The notes: generated from the letters alone by a model not told the origin. A stretch of DNA of 44,652 bases from an uncultured Clostridia bacterium (GCA_945992255.1 CAMFVQ010000053.1:1-44652), one strand, 5' to 3'. Positions 33,271 to 42,911 are shown, counted from the stretch's first letter. Made by a program: numbers and translations.

Positions 33271-33975
33271 CTAGTCTAACCTCGCTATTTTTCCATATCG
33301 CCTATCTCGACGAGAATATTCCATAATTATGCTGTCCAAAACTTTGCGGTCAAAATCAGGCCAATATTCATCAACAAATATAAATTCGCTGTATGCACAT
33401 TGCCATATCAAAAAGTTGGACAAACGCTTTTCACCACCACTTCGCACGATGATGTCAGGGTCAGGCATACCAAAAGTGTACATGCAATCACTTAGCATAT
33501 CGCTGTCGATTTGACTAAGCCCCGATTGCAATATTTTGTTGACAGCTTGAACAATCTCTTGTCTGCCGCCATAGTTGAGTGCAATGTTGATTTGCATGCC
33601 CTTGTTGTCCTTAGATGAGCTGACTATCTCAGTCAAAACATCTCTTGTCTCATCTGGGAGCTGTGTCACATCACCCAAAATGCGTATGCGATAGCCTTTG
33701 TCTTTGTATTTGGCAAGTTCGTTGTCCGCAAACTTCTTTACCAAAGAAAACAATTCATCAATTTCTTCTTGGGGTCTTGCCCAATTTTCAGTCGAAAAAG
33801 CATAGAAAGTAACATACTCGATACCGAGCTTGTCACATTCTTCTATCATTGTTTTCATGGCTTTTACGCCTTCACGATGTCCCATTTTGCGTGGGAGCAA
33901 ACGTTGTTTTGCCCACCTACCATTGCCATCCATAATGAATGCAACATGACGTGGAATTTTGATATTTATACTCAT
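33271..33975 (-). CDS. uppS: Undecaprenyl diphosphate synthase
   Basis: UppS adds isopentenyl diphosphate to FPP in cis to make the C55 lipid carrier for peptidoglycan. The 234-residue product has HVAFIMDGNGRWAKQRLLPRKMGHREG (catalytic Asp and Arg at about 15-30), FAFSTENWARP-like YAFSTENWARP, and the C-terminal DPDIIVRSGGEKRLSNFLIWQ and EYWPDF. The ATG overlaps the stop of the small gene upstream by 4 bp, with only a weak GGGT before it, so coupling is likely. Confidence 0.97.
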   Translation of the reverse strand: MSINIKIPRHVAFIMDGNGRWAKQRLLPRKMGHREGVKAMKTMIEECDKLGIEYVTFYAFSTENWARPQEEIDELFSLVKKFADNELAKYKDKGYRIRILGDVTQLPDETRDVLTEIVSSSKDNKGMQINIALNYGGRQEIVQAVNKILQSGLSQIDSDMLSDCMYTFGMPDPDIIVRSGGEKRLSNFLIWQCAYSEFIFVDEYWPDFDRKVLDSIIMEYSRRDRRYGKIARLD

Positions 33976-34148
33976 TTTGTACCCAATTTGAAGTTGGCAA
34001 GCGTCAAAATCACTTTGTCATCTTGCTCTCTACAAGCAACAACAAGTTGACTGTCATATTCAGCCAACTTGTCGGTGTTGTTCCAAATAATTTCTACCGG
34101 CTTGTCGCCTAGTAGTTTGGTCGCTTGTTCTAGTGTCAATCCTAGCAT
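33972..34148 (-). CDS. 58-residue uncharacterised protein coupled to frr and uppS
   Basis: A 58-codon frame starts at ATG 34148, which overlaps the frr stop (ATGA), and its stop overlaps the uppS start (ATGA). It begins MLGLTLEQATKLLGDKPVEI and ends VILTLANFKLGTK. The predicted order is a helix, then two or three strands with a charged hairpin (CREQDDKVILT). It has no membrane segment and no cysteine pair. Small unnamed genes occur at this place in other Clostridia, as far as I recall, with a similar pattern of an initial helix and a VILT-like final strand. Its function is unknown. The overlaps at both ends are strong evidence that it is translated. Confidence 0.85.
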   Translation of the reverse strand: MLGLTLEQATKLLGDKPVEIIWNNTDKLAEYDSQLVVACREQDDKVILTLANFKLGTK

Positions 34149-34723
34149 CAAACGCTCATTACTTCTTGCTCTTTGTCCTTAGCAAGCTTGTCAACAAGGG
34201 CAATCTTTTCGCTCAATGCCTTGTCAACATCTTTCTCATAAATTGCAACTTCATCTTCTGTTACAATGTTGTCCTTTTTGAGTTTTTTGATACCATCATT
34301 GATATCACGACGAGCATTACGCATATTTACCTTGTAGTTCTCTGCAAAAGATTTGATTTGTTTTACAAGGTCTTTTCTTCTCTCTTGAGTAAGTTCTGGG
34401 AAAATAAGACGAATGCACTTGCCATCGTTGTTTGGAGTGATACCAATATTGGCAGCAATAATTGCCTTTTCTACATCTTTAAGCACGCTGCTATCCCACA
34501 CTGTAATCATCAACATTCTTGCTTCTGGAGTAGAAATGTTGCCAATTTGTTTGAGTGGTGTTTGGGTGCCATAATAATCTATCATTACTCTGTCAAGAAT
34601 ATGAGCGTTGGCTCTTCCAGCCTTCATATTCATAAATTCGTGCTTCAACGCATCCAAGCATTTGTCAAGCTTAGATTCAAACTCGTCGAATAGTTCTAGT
34701 ACTTCCATACTTTCGTAAGCCAT
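34148..34723 (-). CDS. frr: Ribosome recycling factor
   Basis: RRF, with EF-G, splits post-termination ribosomes. The 191-residue product has the three-helix bundle with the HEFMNMKAGRANAHILDRVMIDYYG segment and the C-terminal helix with LTQERRKDLVKQIKSFAENYKVNMRNARRD. AGGAG lies 7 nt before the ATG. It is the first gene of the frr-uppS-cdsA-dxr-rseP-ispG transcript, with its own promoter upstream. Confidence 0.97.
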   Translation of the reverse strand: MAYESMEVLELFDEFESKLDKCLDALKHEFMNMKAGRANAHILDRVMIDYYGTQTPLKQIGNISTPEARMLMITVWDSSVLKDVEKAIIAANIGITPNNDGKCIRLIFPELTQERRKDLVKQIKSFAENYKVNMRNARRDINDGIKKLKKDNIVTEDEVAIYEKDVDKALSEKIALVDKLAKDKEQEVMSV

Positions 34724-34751
34724 AAAAACTCTCCTAAAATTTTATATAATA

Positions 34752-34780
34752 AGTATACCAAATATAAAATTATTTTTCAA
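34752..34780 (-). promoter_or_regulatory. Sigma-A promoter of the frr operon
   Basis: TTGAAA (34775-34780) and TATACT (34752-34757) are spaced exactly 17 bp apart. The transcript would start near 34744, about 20 nt before the frr start codon, leaving room for the AGGAG site. It follows the pyrH terminator, so the two operons are separately controlled. Confidence 0.7.
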
Positions 34781-35015
34781 TATATATTTATAATATTGTT
34801 TGCAATTTATTCCTAAACCAAAATATGAGTTTCAACATTTTCAGCTTTTGCTCAATACTAATTCTTCTGTCTTGTAACCAAGATATGTCTATATTTGACA
34901 AAAAATAAAAAACAATAGCTCGCAAAAATCTACAACAATCATAAAAAATAGATAATTGTCGATTATAAATACTTAAAAATACTTCTCATTTATGATGATT
35001 TTTAGAATAATCAAC
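34781..35015. other. Gene-free AT-rich interval upstream of frr
   Basis: No gene or stable hairpin stands out in these 235 bp between the frr promoter and the pyrH terminator. Several weak promoter-like hexamers occur, as expected by chance in such AT-rich DNA. Confidence 0.6.
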
Positions 35016-35051
35016 AAAAAAACAAGCCCAAAAGTTCCCTTCGAGCTTGTT
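35016..35051 (-). terminator. Intrinsic terminator after pyrH
   Basis: AACAAGC (35021-35027) and GCTTGTT (35045-35051) pair perfectly, with further pairing inside, and are followed on the minus strand by about seven T. It ends the rpsB-tsf-pyrH transcript 36 bp after the pyrH stop. Confidence 0.85.
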
Positions 35052-35086
35052 GTGTTTTGTTCAAGATATTTTGTTTGGAAGTTCAA

Positions 35087-36722
<1,636 letters not shown>

Positions 36723-36741
36723 AATATTCTCCTTGTAAAAA

Positions 36742-37500
36742 TTATTCAGCTTGCTCTTCTACAGCTTCTTCAACTGCTACTTCTGCAACTTCATCATCTT
36801 CTTCTACAGAATAAGCAATTCCTTCGTTAGCTTCGATAACAGCGTTAGCCATAATGCTAGCAACAAGTTTGATAGCTCTGATAGCATCATCGTTGCCTGG
36901 GATAACATAATCAACTAGATCTGGGTCACAGTTGGTGTCAACAAGACCTACTACAGGAATGTTGAGTTTGCGAGCTTCTTGAACAGCGTTCTTTTCGTTG
37001 TTGATGTCAACTACGAACATAGCGCCTGGCAAAGAAGTCATGTTCTTGATACCGCCAAAGTCAGCTTCGAGTTCATCTCTGAGTTTCTTTAGACCAGCAA
37101 CTTCTTTCTTAGGAAGAAGTTCGAATTGTCCAATAGCTTCCATTTGGTTGATTTTGTTGAGTTTTTCGATACGAGTCTTGATTGTCTTGAAGTTGGTAAG
37201 TGTTCCACCTGGCCATCTGTGGTTCATATAGTACATACCACAACGAATTGCTTCGTCTTTGATAGCATCTTGAGCTTGTTTCTTTGTTCCAACAAACAAA
37301 ATTGTCTTTCCTTCTTTTGCAACATCTCTGATGAAAGCATAAGCTTTTTCTACTTGCTCTACTGAGATTTGAAGGTCAACGATATGAATATCGTTTCTTG
37401 AAGAATAGATGTACTTAGACATCTTTGGATTCCACTTCTTAGTTTGGTGACCGAAGTGTACGCCTGCCTCTAGAAGGCTTTTCATTGTTACTACTGCCAT
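36742..37500 (-). CDS. rpsB: 30S ribosomal protein S2
   Basis: The 252-residue product begins [27 protein letters not shown] and has the conserved [17 protein letters not shown] and [13 protein letters not shown] regions, with an acidic Glu-Val-Ala tail (about 230-252). AAGGAG precedes the ATG. It is preceded by a structured leader of about 100 nt and a strong promoter. Confidence 0.98.
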   Translation of the reverse strand: MAVVTMKSLLEAGVHFGHQTKKWNPKMSKYIYSSRNDIHIVDLQISVEQVEKAYAFIRDVAKEGKTILFVGTKKQAQDAIKDEAIRCGMYYMNHRWPGGTLTNFKTIKTRIEKLNKINQMEAIGQFELLPKKEVAGLKKLRDELEADFGGIKNMTSLPGAMFVVDINNEKNAVQEARKLNIPVVGLVDTNCDPDLVDYVIPGNDDAIRAIKLVASIMANAVIEANEGIAYSVEEDDEVAEVAVEEAVEEQAE

Positions 37501-37539
37501 AATAAAATTCTCCTTGTTTTTTCCTCCCCAAAGCTTACA

Positions 37540-37575
37540 TACCGAACAACTTTTGGCAAAAGCAACCGCTCGATA
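37540..37575 (-). promoter_or_regulatory. Structured leader of rpsB mRNA
   Basis: In the leader, TATCGAGC pairs with GTTCGGTA (eight pairs, two of them G-U), and a second stem CTTTT/AAAAG closes around GCC inside. This is the kind of structure used for autoregulation by ribosomal proteins, so S2 binding is a reasonable guess. It does not match a leader family that I can name. Confidence 0.45.
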
Positions 37576-37603
37576 CTAGTCCTTAGGTGATTTTTCTTGT
37601 GAT

Positions 37604-37632
37604 AGTATACCACAATAAAATAGGCTTGGCAA
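37604..37632 (-). promoter_or_regulatory. Sigma-A promoter of rpsB-tsf-pyrH
   Basis: TTGCCA (37627-37632) and TATACT (37604-37609) are spaced 17 bp apart. Transcription would start near 37597, giving a leader of about 97 nt before rpsB. Confidence 0.7.
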
Positions 37633-37898
37633 GCAAAAAGTCGATATTTATATATAAATTGCTTTTTCTAAATTGCTATATTCTAGATTATATTCAGCAA
37701 GTATAAATTGCCAAAACAACCCAAAAATACGGCATTTGGAAGCTTAATTTGAATTTTGGGCGGTATTTTGAAAAATCTTGCACTGAGCAATGCTCCAAAA
37801 ATGTTTTCTGGAGTTTTCTACAACCGATTTTCAAAAAAATTCTTTGTAAAAAACAATCTTAAACTTAATTTTAACTTAAATTCTCTAAAAATTTGCAA
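37633..37898. other. Gene-free interval upstream of rpsB
   Basis: No gene is seen in these 266 bp. An 8-bp hairpin based on CTCC and GGAG lies near 37792-37815, without a T tract on the minus strand. The rest is low-complexity AT-rich sequence. Confidence 0.6.
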
Positions 37899-37926
37899 GA
37901 AAAAACCGACAACTTTCGCTGTCGGT
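37899..37926 (-). terminator. Intrinsic terminator after the DUF1292 gene
   Basis: ACCGAC (37905-37910) and GTCGGT (37921-37926) form the stem, extended by one pair toward the loop, and are followed on the minus strand by TTTTTTCTT. It starts 9 bp after the stop codon. Confidence 0.85.
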
Positions 37927-37934
37927 CAGTTTGA

Positions 37935-38306
37935 TTAGTCTTTGTCACAATCGCAGTCTTCACAACCACAATCGCAATCACCATCACATTCGCCCTCGCA
38001 ATCACAGTCTTCACAACCGCAATCACAACCATGCTCATATTCTTTTACGAACTCTGCATAAACCTTTTCGATAAGGTCTTCATCTTCTACTGGCACGAAA
38101 ATGTCGTTGCCCTCAGAATCGCTCTCAATCTTGAAAATAAACATTTCATCATCTTCGAGATCGCCAAGTTCTACTGGTTGAACAAAAATAAACCAATCAT
38201 CTTCATAGTCGATAGTTGCAAGGTGAACGAATTCTACCTCTTTGCCCTCATCGTCTACCAAAACGATATTTTCCATTTCTTCTGTATTGTCGATATCTTT
38301 AGCCAT
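37935..38306 (-). CDS. DUF1292 (YrzB-like) protein with cysteine-rich repeat tail
   Basis: The first 90 residues match the DUF1292/YrzB family, a small acidic protein found next to ruvX in Firmicutes, with ENIVLVDDEGKEVEF, FIFVQPVEL and FVPVEDEDLIEKVYAEF. Residues 94-123 form an added tail with 11 cysteines alternating with Asp, Glu and Gly. Its unit CDCGCEDCDC occurs twice (94-103 and 111-120). Such a tail could bind zinc, iron or copper, like a metallothionein. The function of YrzB itself is not established. The start has a full GGAGGTGA site, and the gene has its own near-consensus promoter and a terminator, so it is a separate transcription unit. Confidence 0.88.
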   Translation of the reverse strand: MAKDIDNTEEMENIVLVDDEGKEVEFVHLATIDYEDDWFIFVQPVELGDLEDDEMFIFKIESDSEGNDIFVPVEDEDLIEKVYAEFVKEYEHGCDCGCEDCDCEGECDGDCDCGCEDCDCDKD

Positions 38307-38328
38307 TATATCACCTCCATTTAGCTAG

Positions 38329-38357
38329 ATTTTATACCAATTGTTGCCAATTGTCAA
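38329..38357 (-). promoter_or_regulatory. Promoter with operator-like inverted repeat, DUF1292 gene
   Basis: TTGACA (38352-38357) and TAAAAT (38329-38334) are spaced 17 bp apart. The -35 box lies inside the imperfect palindrome TTGACAATTGGCAA, and a second CAATTGG follows between the boxes. A repressor or metal-sensing regulator could bind there; none is identified. Confidence 0.6.
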
Positions 38358-38389
38358 TACCCAAAAATTTTTTTACGCATTTTTGACAA

Positions 38390-38797
38390 TCAATGACTAT
38401 CAAGGTATGTTTGCAAAATGATTGTTGCGGCAATTTTGTCGATGACTTGTTTGCGTTTATCTCTTCTCACGCCTGCTTCAATAAGCATACGCTCGCCTGT
38501 CACGGTGGTCAATCTTTCATCTTGAAAATCGATTTTTGCACTTACTTTCTCCGACAAAAGTTGGGCAAATTCTCTTGCTTTGTCCACTCTCTCACCGCTC
38601 GTGCCGTCCATATTGATAGGAAGCCCCATCACCACAACTTCTACTCCAAAATCTTTGACAAGCTTGGCTATATAATCAATGTCGCTGTCCATATCCTTAC
38701 GCTTGTAAGTCTCCAATCCGTTGGCAATTATGCCCATAATGTCGCTGGTGGCGAGTCCTATTCTTACATCGCCTAGGTCAATACTCAAATGTTTCAT
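38390..38797 (-). CDS. ruvX: RuvX (YqgF), Holliday junction resolvase-like RNase
   Basis: The 135-residue RNase H-fold product has the catalytic segment SIDLGDVRIGLATSD (about 5-19), VVMGLPINMDGTSGERVDKAREF (about 55-77) and the C-terminal FQDERLTTVTGERML. Proteins of this family act in 16S rRNA maturation or Holliday junction processing. ruvX next to the DUF1292 gene is conserved in Firmicutes. AGGAG stands unusually close (2-4 nt) to the ATG. Confidence 0.95.
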   Translation of the reverse strand: MKHLSIDLGDVRIGLATSDIMGIIANGLETYKRKDMDSDIDYIAKLVKDFGVEVVVMGLPINMDGTSGERVDKAREFAQLLSEKVSAKIDFQDERLTTVTGERMLIEAGVRRDKRKQVIDKIAATIILQTYLDSH

Positions 38798-38807
38798 CTC
38801 TCTCCTA

Positions 38808-40454
38808 TTATGGTTGGATATTGTCGAAATATTCTACCATTTTGTCTAGTTTTTTGTATCTAAATATAAAATAATATATCAATGATATTACACCTACTGC
38901 CGCCCAAAAAATCAGTGATGACTGCCAAACTGCTATCTTCAACATTGACAGCGCAACGCCCAATATGACAATCACCATACCTTCCGCCATTCCGAGCATA
39001 GTAGGAATAAACGTTCCCATATTGTTCTTGGTAATTTCTTTGACATTCATCCATTTTAGATTTGGCTTTTTGGTATCTCTTAGCAATGCAAACGCATTGA
39101 GCGGTGTGCACGTGCCTATGAGTGCGATTGGGAAAAGTATTTTGTCATACCAAGCACCTGATGACACAAAGCAAAAGACTATTGCCGATACACATATTGC
39201 CAAAATGCTGCACAAGTCTGCAAGCAAAAGCTTTGATTTCATAATCGTGCGAGAGTCAATCGGCAAAGTTTTGAGCAACCCAAACTTGTCGCCCTCTCTT
39301 GATATGCCAATGATAGCAAGATAATTCATACCACATATCATATCACAATAGAAAAAGCTCATCGCCAGTTGGAACATAGCGGGATTGGTTACCCCTTCAT
39401 TATTTCCCTTTGTCATAAACTTGGCAAGGACAAGCAAAACCGGTACCATAAATATCATCATAAACGTTTGCATAGCTATCTTAGTATCACGCATAACGCA
39501 TTTGATTTCTCTATTCATCATGGCTACAAGTGGCTTATTTTGCTTGGTTTCCGCTTGATTTTTGGCTGTTTTGGTCATTCCTGTGCCTTCGTTCATAGAT
39601 GCCATAGTGGACCTAAAAAACAAAGTTGACAACCCCACTCCTACGCCAAAGCAAGCAAGAGTTATGCCAAAGAAAATGAAGAAGTTGGCAACAGCATTTT
39701 CGCCAATCATTGCCTTGGCAAGACAATGAGTTGGATAAGAAAACTTGCCTATTTTGGAGAAAAGTTGCACCATATTGTCCGTGACGAGCGAGCCGTCTTC
39801 ATCCTTTGGCATTGACGTCATCATTGGAATATAAATCAACAAAAGTAAGCCAACTGTCAACAACGTTGCAACAAGTGCCGCAAGCGTTGGATGCTTCCTA
39901 AGATAAGTCAAGATTTTCATTAGTGGAAATGCTAGTATGGATATCACAATCAAAGCCATAAGCGGTGTAAATATTACAGCAATCGGTACGAGCAAATAAT
40001 ACCCTGCACCTAGCGTCATTCCTGCCTTGTTCAAAGCTACTGCAATGACTATGAGTGAAGGAATGTTGATGACTGCCGACACCAGCATATTGCTGAAAAT
40101 GCTGACTATGAGCTTAGATATATAAATATGCGAATATCTGATAGGCATCGACGCCAAAATCTTGTTATCTTGGGAGAAAAACATAATTTGAAGATATCCT
40201 GCTGTACCCATAAATATGACTGCAACTTGCGCTGAAAACAAGATAATAGAGATAAAATCCGCCACCACTCCCATTTGAATTGCCATAGAAGTCGCCATAT
40301 AAATTGACGCTACCATCATAGCGATTGGCATCAAAAAGCATAGCCCCAATATGACAATCATCATGATGAATTTGCGTTTGTCTTTGGTCGACTCAAAGCG
40401 TGGTTTGAGATAGTAAGACATATTGAATTTGGTTAGTTTCCAAAATTTTTCCAT
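38808..40454 (-). CDS. ABC-2 type exporter, membrane subunit
   Basis: The 548-residue protein has about 12 predicted membrane helices in two blocks (about 30-285 and 335-540) joined by a cytoplasmic segment with TGMTKTAKNQAETKQNK. No ATPase domain is present. It lies 3 bp after an ABC ATPase gene, and the two should form one exporter. The substrate is unknown; similar large permeases are annotated as putative ABC exporters or bacitracin/lantibiotic-type transport proteins. The start has only a distant GGAG, so it is probably coupled to the ATPase gene. Confidence 0.85.
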   Translation of the reverse strand: MEKFWKLTKFNMSYYLKPRFESTKDKRKFIMMIVILGLCFLMPIAMMVASIYMATSMAIQMGVVADFISIILFSAQVAVIFMGTAGYLQIMFFSQDNKILASMPIRYSHIYISKLIVSIFSNMLVSAVINIPSLIVIAVALNKAGMTLGAGYYLLVPIAVIFTPLMALIVISILAFPLMKILTYLRKHPTLAALVATLLTVGLLLLIYIPMMTSMPKDEDGSLVTDNMVQLFSKIGKFSYPTHCLAKAMIGENAVANFFIFFGITLACFGVGVGLSTLFFRSTMASMNEGTGMTKTAKNQAETKQNKPLVAMMNREIKCVMRDTKIAMQTFMMIFMVPVLLVLAKFMTKGNNEGVTNPAMFQLAMSFFYCDMICGMNYLAIIGISREGDKFGLLKTLPIDSRTIMKSKLLLADLCSILAICVSAIVFCFVSSGAWYDKILFPIALIGTCTPLNAFALLRDTKKPNLKWMNVKEITKNNMGTFIPTMLGMAEGMVIVILGVALSMLKIAVWQSSLIFWAAVGVISLIYYFIFRYKKLDKMVEYFDNIQP

Positions 40455-40457
40455 AGG

Positions 40458-41204
40458 CTAATCAAACTCCGCTATATCTTTGGGTATGCCTGTCACACTC
40501 AAGAAAAAGTCTTCTAGCGATAGGTCGGAAGTGTTTTCGGTAAGTTTGTCCATATCAGACACTAGCAAAAGCTTGCCTTTGTCAATGATTGCTATGCGAT
40601 CACAAACTTTTTCTACAACTTCTAGCATGTGTGAAGAGAAAAACACACTGTTACCCTCTTGGCAATGCTCTTTCATCATTTCTTTTAGAATATGCGCAGA
40701 CTTTGGGTCAAGTCCTGTGAGTGGCTCATCCAATATCCACAATTTTGGTTTGTGAACCAATGCACCAATCACGCATATTTTTTGTTTCATACCGTGCGAA
40801 TATGAGCTGATTTGCTTGTCGTAAACATCTCCTAGCTCGAACTTTTCGAGCAAACTATCTACACGAGTTTTGCGGTCATTTGTCCTAACGTTGTACATAT
40901 CACACACAAAGTTGATATATTCTTTGGCAGTCAATTTGTCATAGACCATGTGGTCATCTGAAACATAACCGATATTTTGCTTATACTTGATAGGTTGGTC
41001 TTGAAGGCTGAATCCATCCAAACAAATACTGCCACTGCTGTATGGCAAAATGCCAGTCATACACTTGATTGTGGTAGATTTGCCGGCTCCATTTGGACCT
41101 AGAAAACCAAAAATTTCGCCCTCACCTACCGTAAAAGTGACATCTTGGACAGCAAAGTCGTCCGAATTGTTGTATTTTTTACTAAGATTGGTAACTTCTA
41201 ACAT
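40458..41204 (-). CDS. ABC transporter ATP-binding protein
   Basis: The 248-residue ATPase has Walker A GFLGPNGAGKSTTIK (about 32-46), the signature YSHGMKQK in place of LSGGQ (about 136-143), Walker B LWILDEP, and the switch histidine region. This SHGMKQ signature is typical of ATPases paired with ABC-2 exporters. ATG 41204 has AGGAGG 4 nt upstream. It starts 14 bp after rarA. Confidence 0.93.
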   Translation of the reverse strand: MLEVTNLSKKYNNSDDFAVQDVTFTVGEGEIFGFLGPNGAGKSTTIKCMTGILPYSSGSICLDGFSLQDQPIKYKQNIGYVSDDHMVYDKLTAKEYINFVCDMYNVRTNDRKTRVDSLLEKFELGDVYDKQISSYSHGMKQKICVIGALVHKPKLWILDEPLTGLDPKSAHILKEMMKEHCQEGNSVFFSSHMLEVVEKVCDRIAIIDKGKLLLVSDMDKLTENTSDLSLEDFFLSVTGIPKDIAEFD

Positions 41205-41218
41205 AACTCCTCCTATTA

Positions 41219-42520
41219 TCAATCTTTGTTTTCTTTGTTTTTCTTTTGAACTTTGGCTCTGAACATTCCCTTTTCTTTGCCGTTGTTAGATGGAATATAG
41301 AACTGCTCATCTTTTAGACTTGTTGGCAAATATTGTTGTTCTACCCAACCGCCAAAGTCATGCGGATATTTGTATCCCTCGACTTTTTCGAGTTTGTAGT
41401 TGGCATCACGCAAATAGTACGGAACGTCATCATCACTGCGATGAGCTACCACATCTTCGACAGCATATTTTGCCCTGACAACGCTGTTAGATTTTGGAGC
41501 TTCACATACATAAATTATGGCATTGTACATAGGTATTTTGCCCTCTGGTAGTCCAAGATTTTGGAATGCAACCATTGCGGAAGTTGCCACAACCAATGCC
41601 TGCGGATCAGCCATACCCACATCTTCTGAACTATGCACCACCAACCTACGCAAAATAAGCATTGGGTCACAACCTGCTTGAATAAGCCTTTCCGCCCAAT
41701 AAAGTGCAGCATCTGAGTCACTGCCTCTAAGCGACTTGCAAAATGCAGAAATCATATCATAGTACAAACTTTCATCTACACATAGCGCTTTCTTTTGGAT
41801 AGATTGGGAAGCTATGGTATCATCGACAACAATTTTGCCCTCAGCATTTGGCTTTGTGGACAAGCAAGCAAGCTCCAACGAATTGAGCGCTACTCTCACA
41901 TCACCATCACTTGCCCATACAAAATGCTCGATTGCCTTGTCTGTCACGGTCAAATCATAGTTGCCAAGACCATTTTTGGAGTCTTTGATAGCTCGCTCGA
42001 TAGCCAACTTTATATCATCATTGCTTAGTTTTTTAAATTCAAAAATCCTACACCTAGATACAATCGCTTTGGTCATACTTACGAATGGATTTTCGGTGGT
42101 CGAACCTATAAAAATAATATGTCCTTGCTCGATAGCGGCAAGCATACAATCTGATTGGGCTTTGTTCCACCTGTGGCACTCATCAAGTAGCAAATATGTC
42201 TTTTGTCCATACATTTGGAGCATATTTTTAGCTTCATCAATCACCTTTTTTGCATCAGCAATACCGCTCGATACTGCATTGAGTTTGACAAAACGGCAAT
42301 TGGTGGTGTTGGCAATAATGTTTGCAAGTGTAGTTTTGCCACAGCCCGGAGGTCCATAGAAAATACAACTGCCCAAAGTGTCAGTCATAATCGCCCTACG
42401 AAGTAGCGTATCTTTGCCCACAATATGCTTTTGTCCCACAAAGTCATCTAGACTGGTTGGTCGCATTCTCTCTGCAAGTGGAGCGCTTGTTGTGCTTACC
42501 ATATCAAATAAAGTTTCCAT
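41219..42520 (-). CDS. rarA: RarA (MgsA), replication-associated AAA ATPase
   Basis: RarA is a AAA+ ATPase of the clamp-loader class that acts at stalled forks. The 433-residue protein has RPTSLDDFVGQKHIV, Walker A GPPGCGKTTLA (about 56-66), Walker B LLLDECHRW, the sensor GSTTENP and the C-terminal MgsA domain with DPMLILRRLVVHSSEDVGMADP. No ribosome site precedes the ATG. A perfect-consensus promoter ends 8 nt upstream, so a leaderless mRNA is predicted. It is the first gene of the rarA-ABC-ruvX run. Confidence 0.96.
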   Translation of the reverse strand: METLFDMVSTTSAPLAERMRPTSLDDFVGQKHIVGKDTLLRRAIMTDTLGSCIFYGPPGCGKTTLANIIANTTNCRFVKLNAVSSGIADAKKVIDEAKNMLQMYGQKTYLLLDECHRWNKAQSDCMLAAIEQGHIIFIGSTTENPFVSMTKAIVSRCRIFEFKKLSNDDIKLAIERAIKDSKNGLGNYDLTVTDKAIEHFVWASDGDVRVALNSLELACLSTKPNAEGKIVVDDTIASQSIQKKALCVDESLYYDMISAFCKSLRGSDSDAALYWAERLIQAGCDPMLILRRLVVHSSEDVGMADPQALVVATSAMVAFQNLGLPEGKIPMYNAIIYVCEAPKSNSVVRAKYAVEDVVAHRSDDDVPYYLRDANYKLEKVEGYKYPHDFGGWVEQQYLPTSLKDEQFYIPSNNGKEKGMFRAKVQKKNKENKD

Positions 42521-42528
42521 ACATTATA

Positions 42529-42557
42529 ATTATATAATAACGAGTATATGTTGTCAA
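42529..42557 (-). promoter_or_regulatory. Perfect-consensus sigma-A promoter of rarA, leaderless spacing
   Basis: TTGACA (42552-42557) and TATAAT (42529-42534) are separated by exactly 17 bp, a full match to the consensus. Eight nt separate the -10 box from the rarA ATG, where transcription should start. The -35 box lies 3 bp from the T tract of the rnpB terminator. Confidence 0.75.
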
Positions 42558-42560
42558 TAA

Positions 42561-42585
42561 AATAAAAAACTCCACCGAAGTGGAG
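42561..42585 (-). terminator. Terminator of rnpB
   Basis: CTCCAC (42570-42575) and GTGGAG (42580-42585) form a stem with a CGAA loop (TTCG on the transcript), followed on the minus strand by six T and further T-rich sequence. It lies directly after the P1 helix of RNase P RNA. Confidence 0.9.
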
Positions 42586-42908
42586 CTGAGATAATCTATA
42601 AGCCGAGTTCTGTATTGGATGTTCATCTATCTAGACGTGTTGTTGCCAGCACGTTCGAGCGATTTTCTGACACGGCAGGCTACCGATATGTCATTTTCTC
42701 TTGCACCGAGTGGGGTTTACATGGCTCCCCTAGTCGCCTAAGGGACGGTGAGCTTTTACCTCGCCTTTCCACCCTTACCAACAATGTTGGCGGTTTATTT
42801 CTGTTGCACTTTCCTTCAAGTCACCTTGACTGGTAGTTAGCCAGCACTCTGCCTTGTGGTGCTCGGACTTTCCTCAAGCAATGCTTGCGAACATCTGGTT
42901 ATCTCAAC
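42586..42908 (-). ncRNA. rnpB: RNase P RNA, bacterial type A
   Basis: This is the catalytic RNA that matures tRNA 5' ends. The conserved core is clear on the minus strand: GAGGAAAGTCCGAGC (P3/P4 side), GGAAAGTGCAACAGAAATAA, ACCGCC, GGTAAGGGTGGAAAGG, AAACCCCACTCGGTGCAAG and the 3' segment ACAGAACTCGGCTTATAG. The ends pair to form P1 (GAGATAA with TTATCTC). The order of elements is that of the ancestral type A RNA, not the Bacillus type B. The length, about 323 nt, is on the short side. The promoter and terminator directly flank it. Confidence 0.96.
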
Positions 42909-42911
42909 TAG

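Noticed and set aside
38808-41204. The ABC pair as a bacteriocin or resistance island
   Set aside because: No immunity, modification or regulatory gene lies beside it, and it sits in a housekeeping run between rarA and ruvX without a change in base composition.
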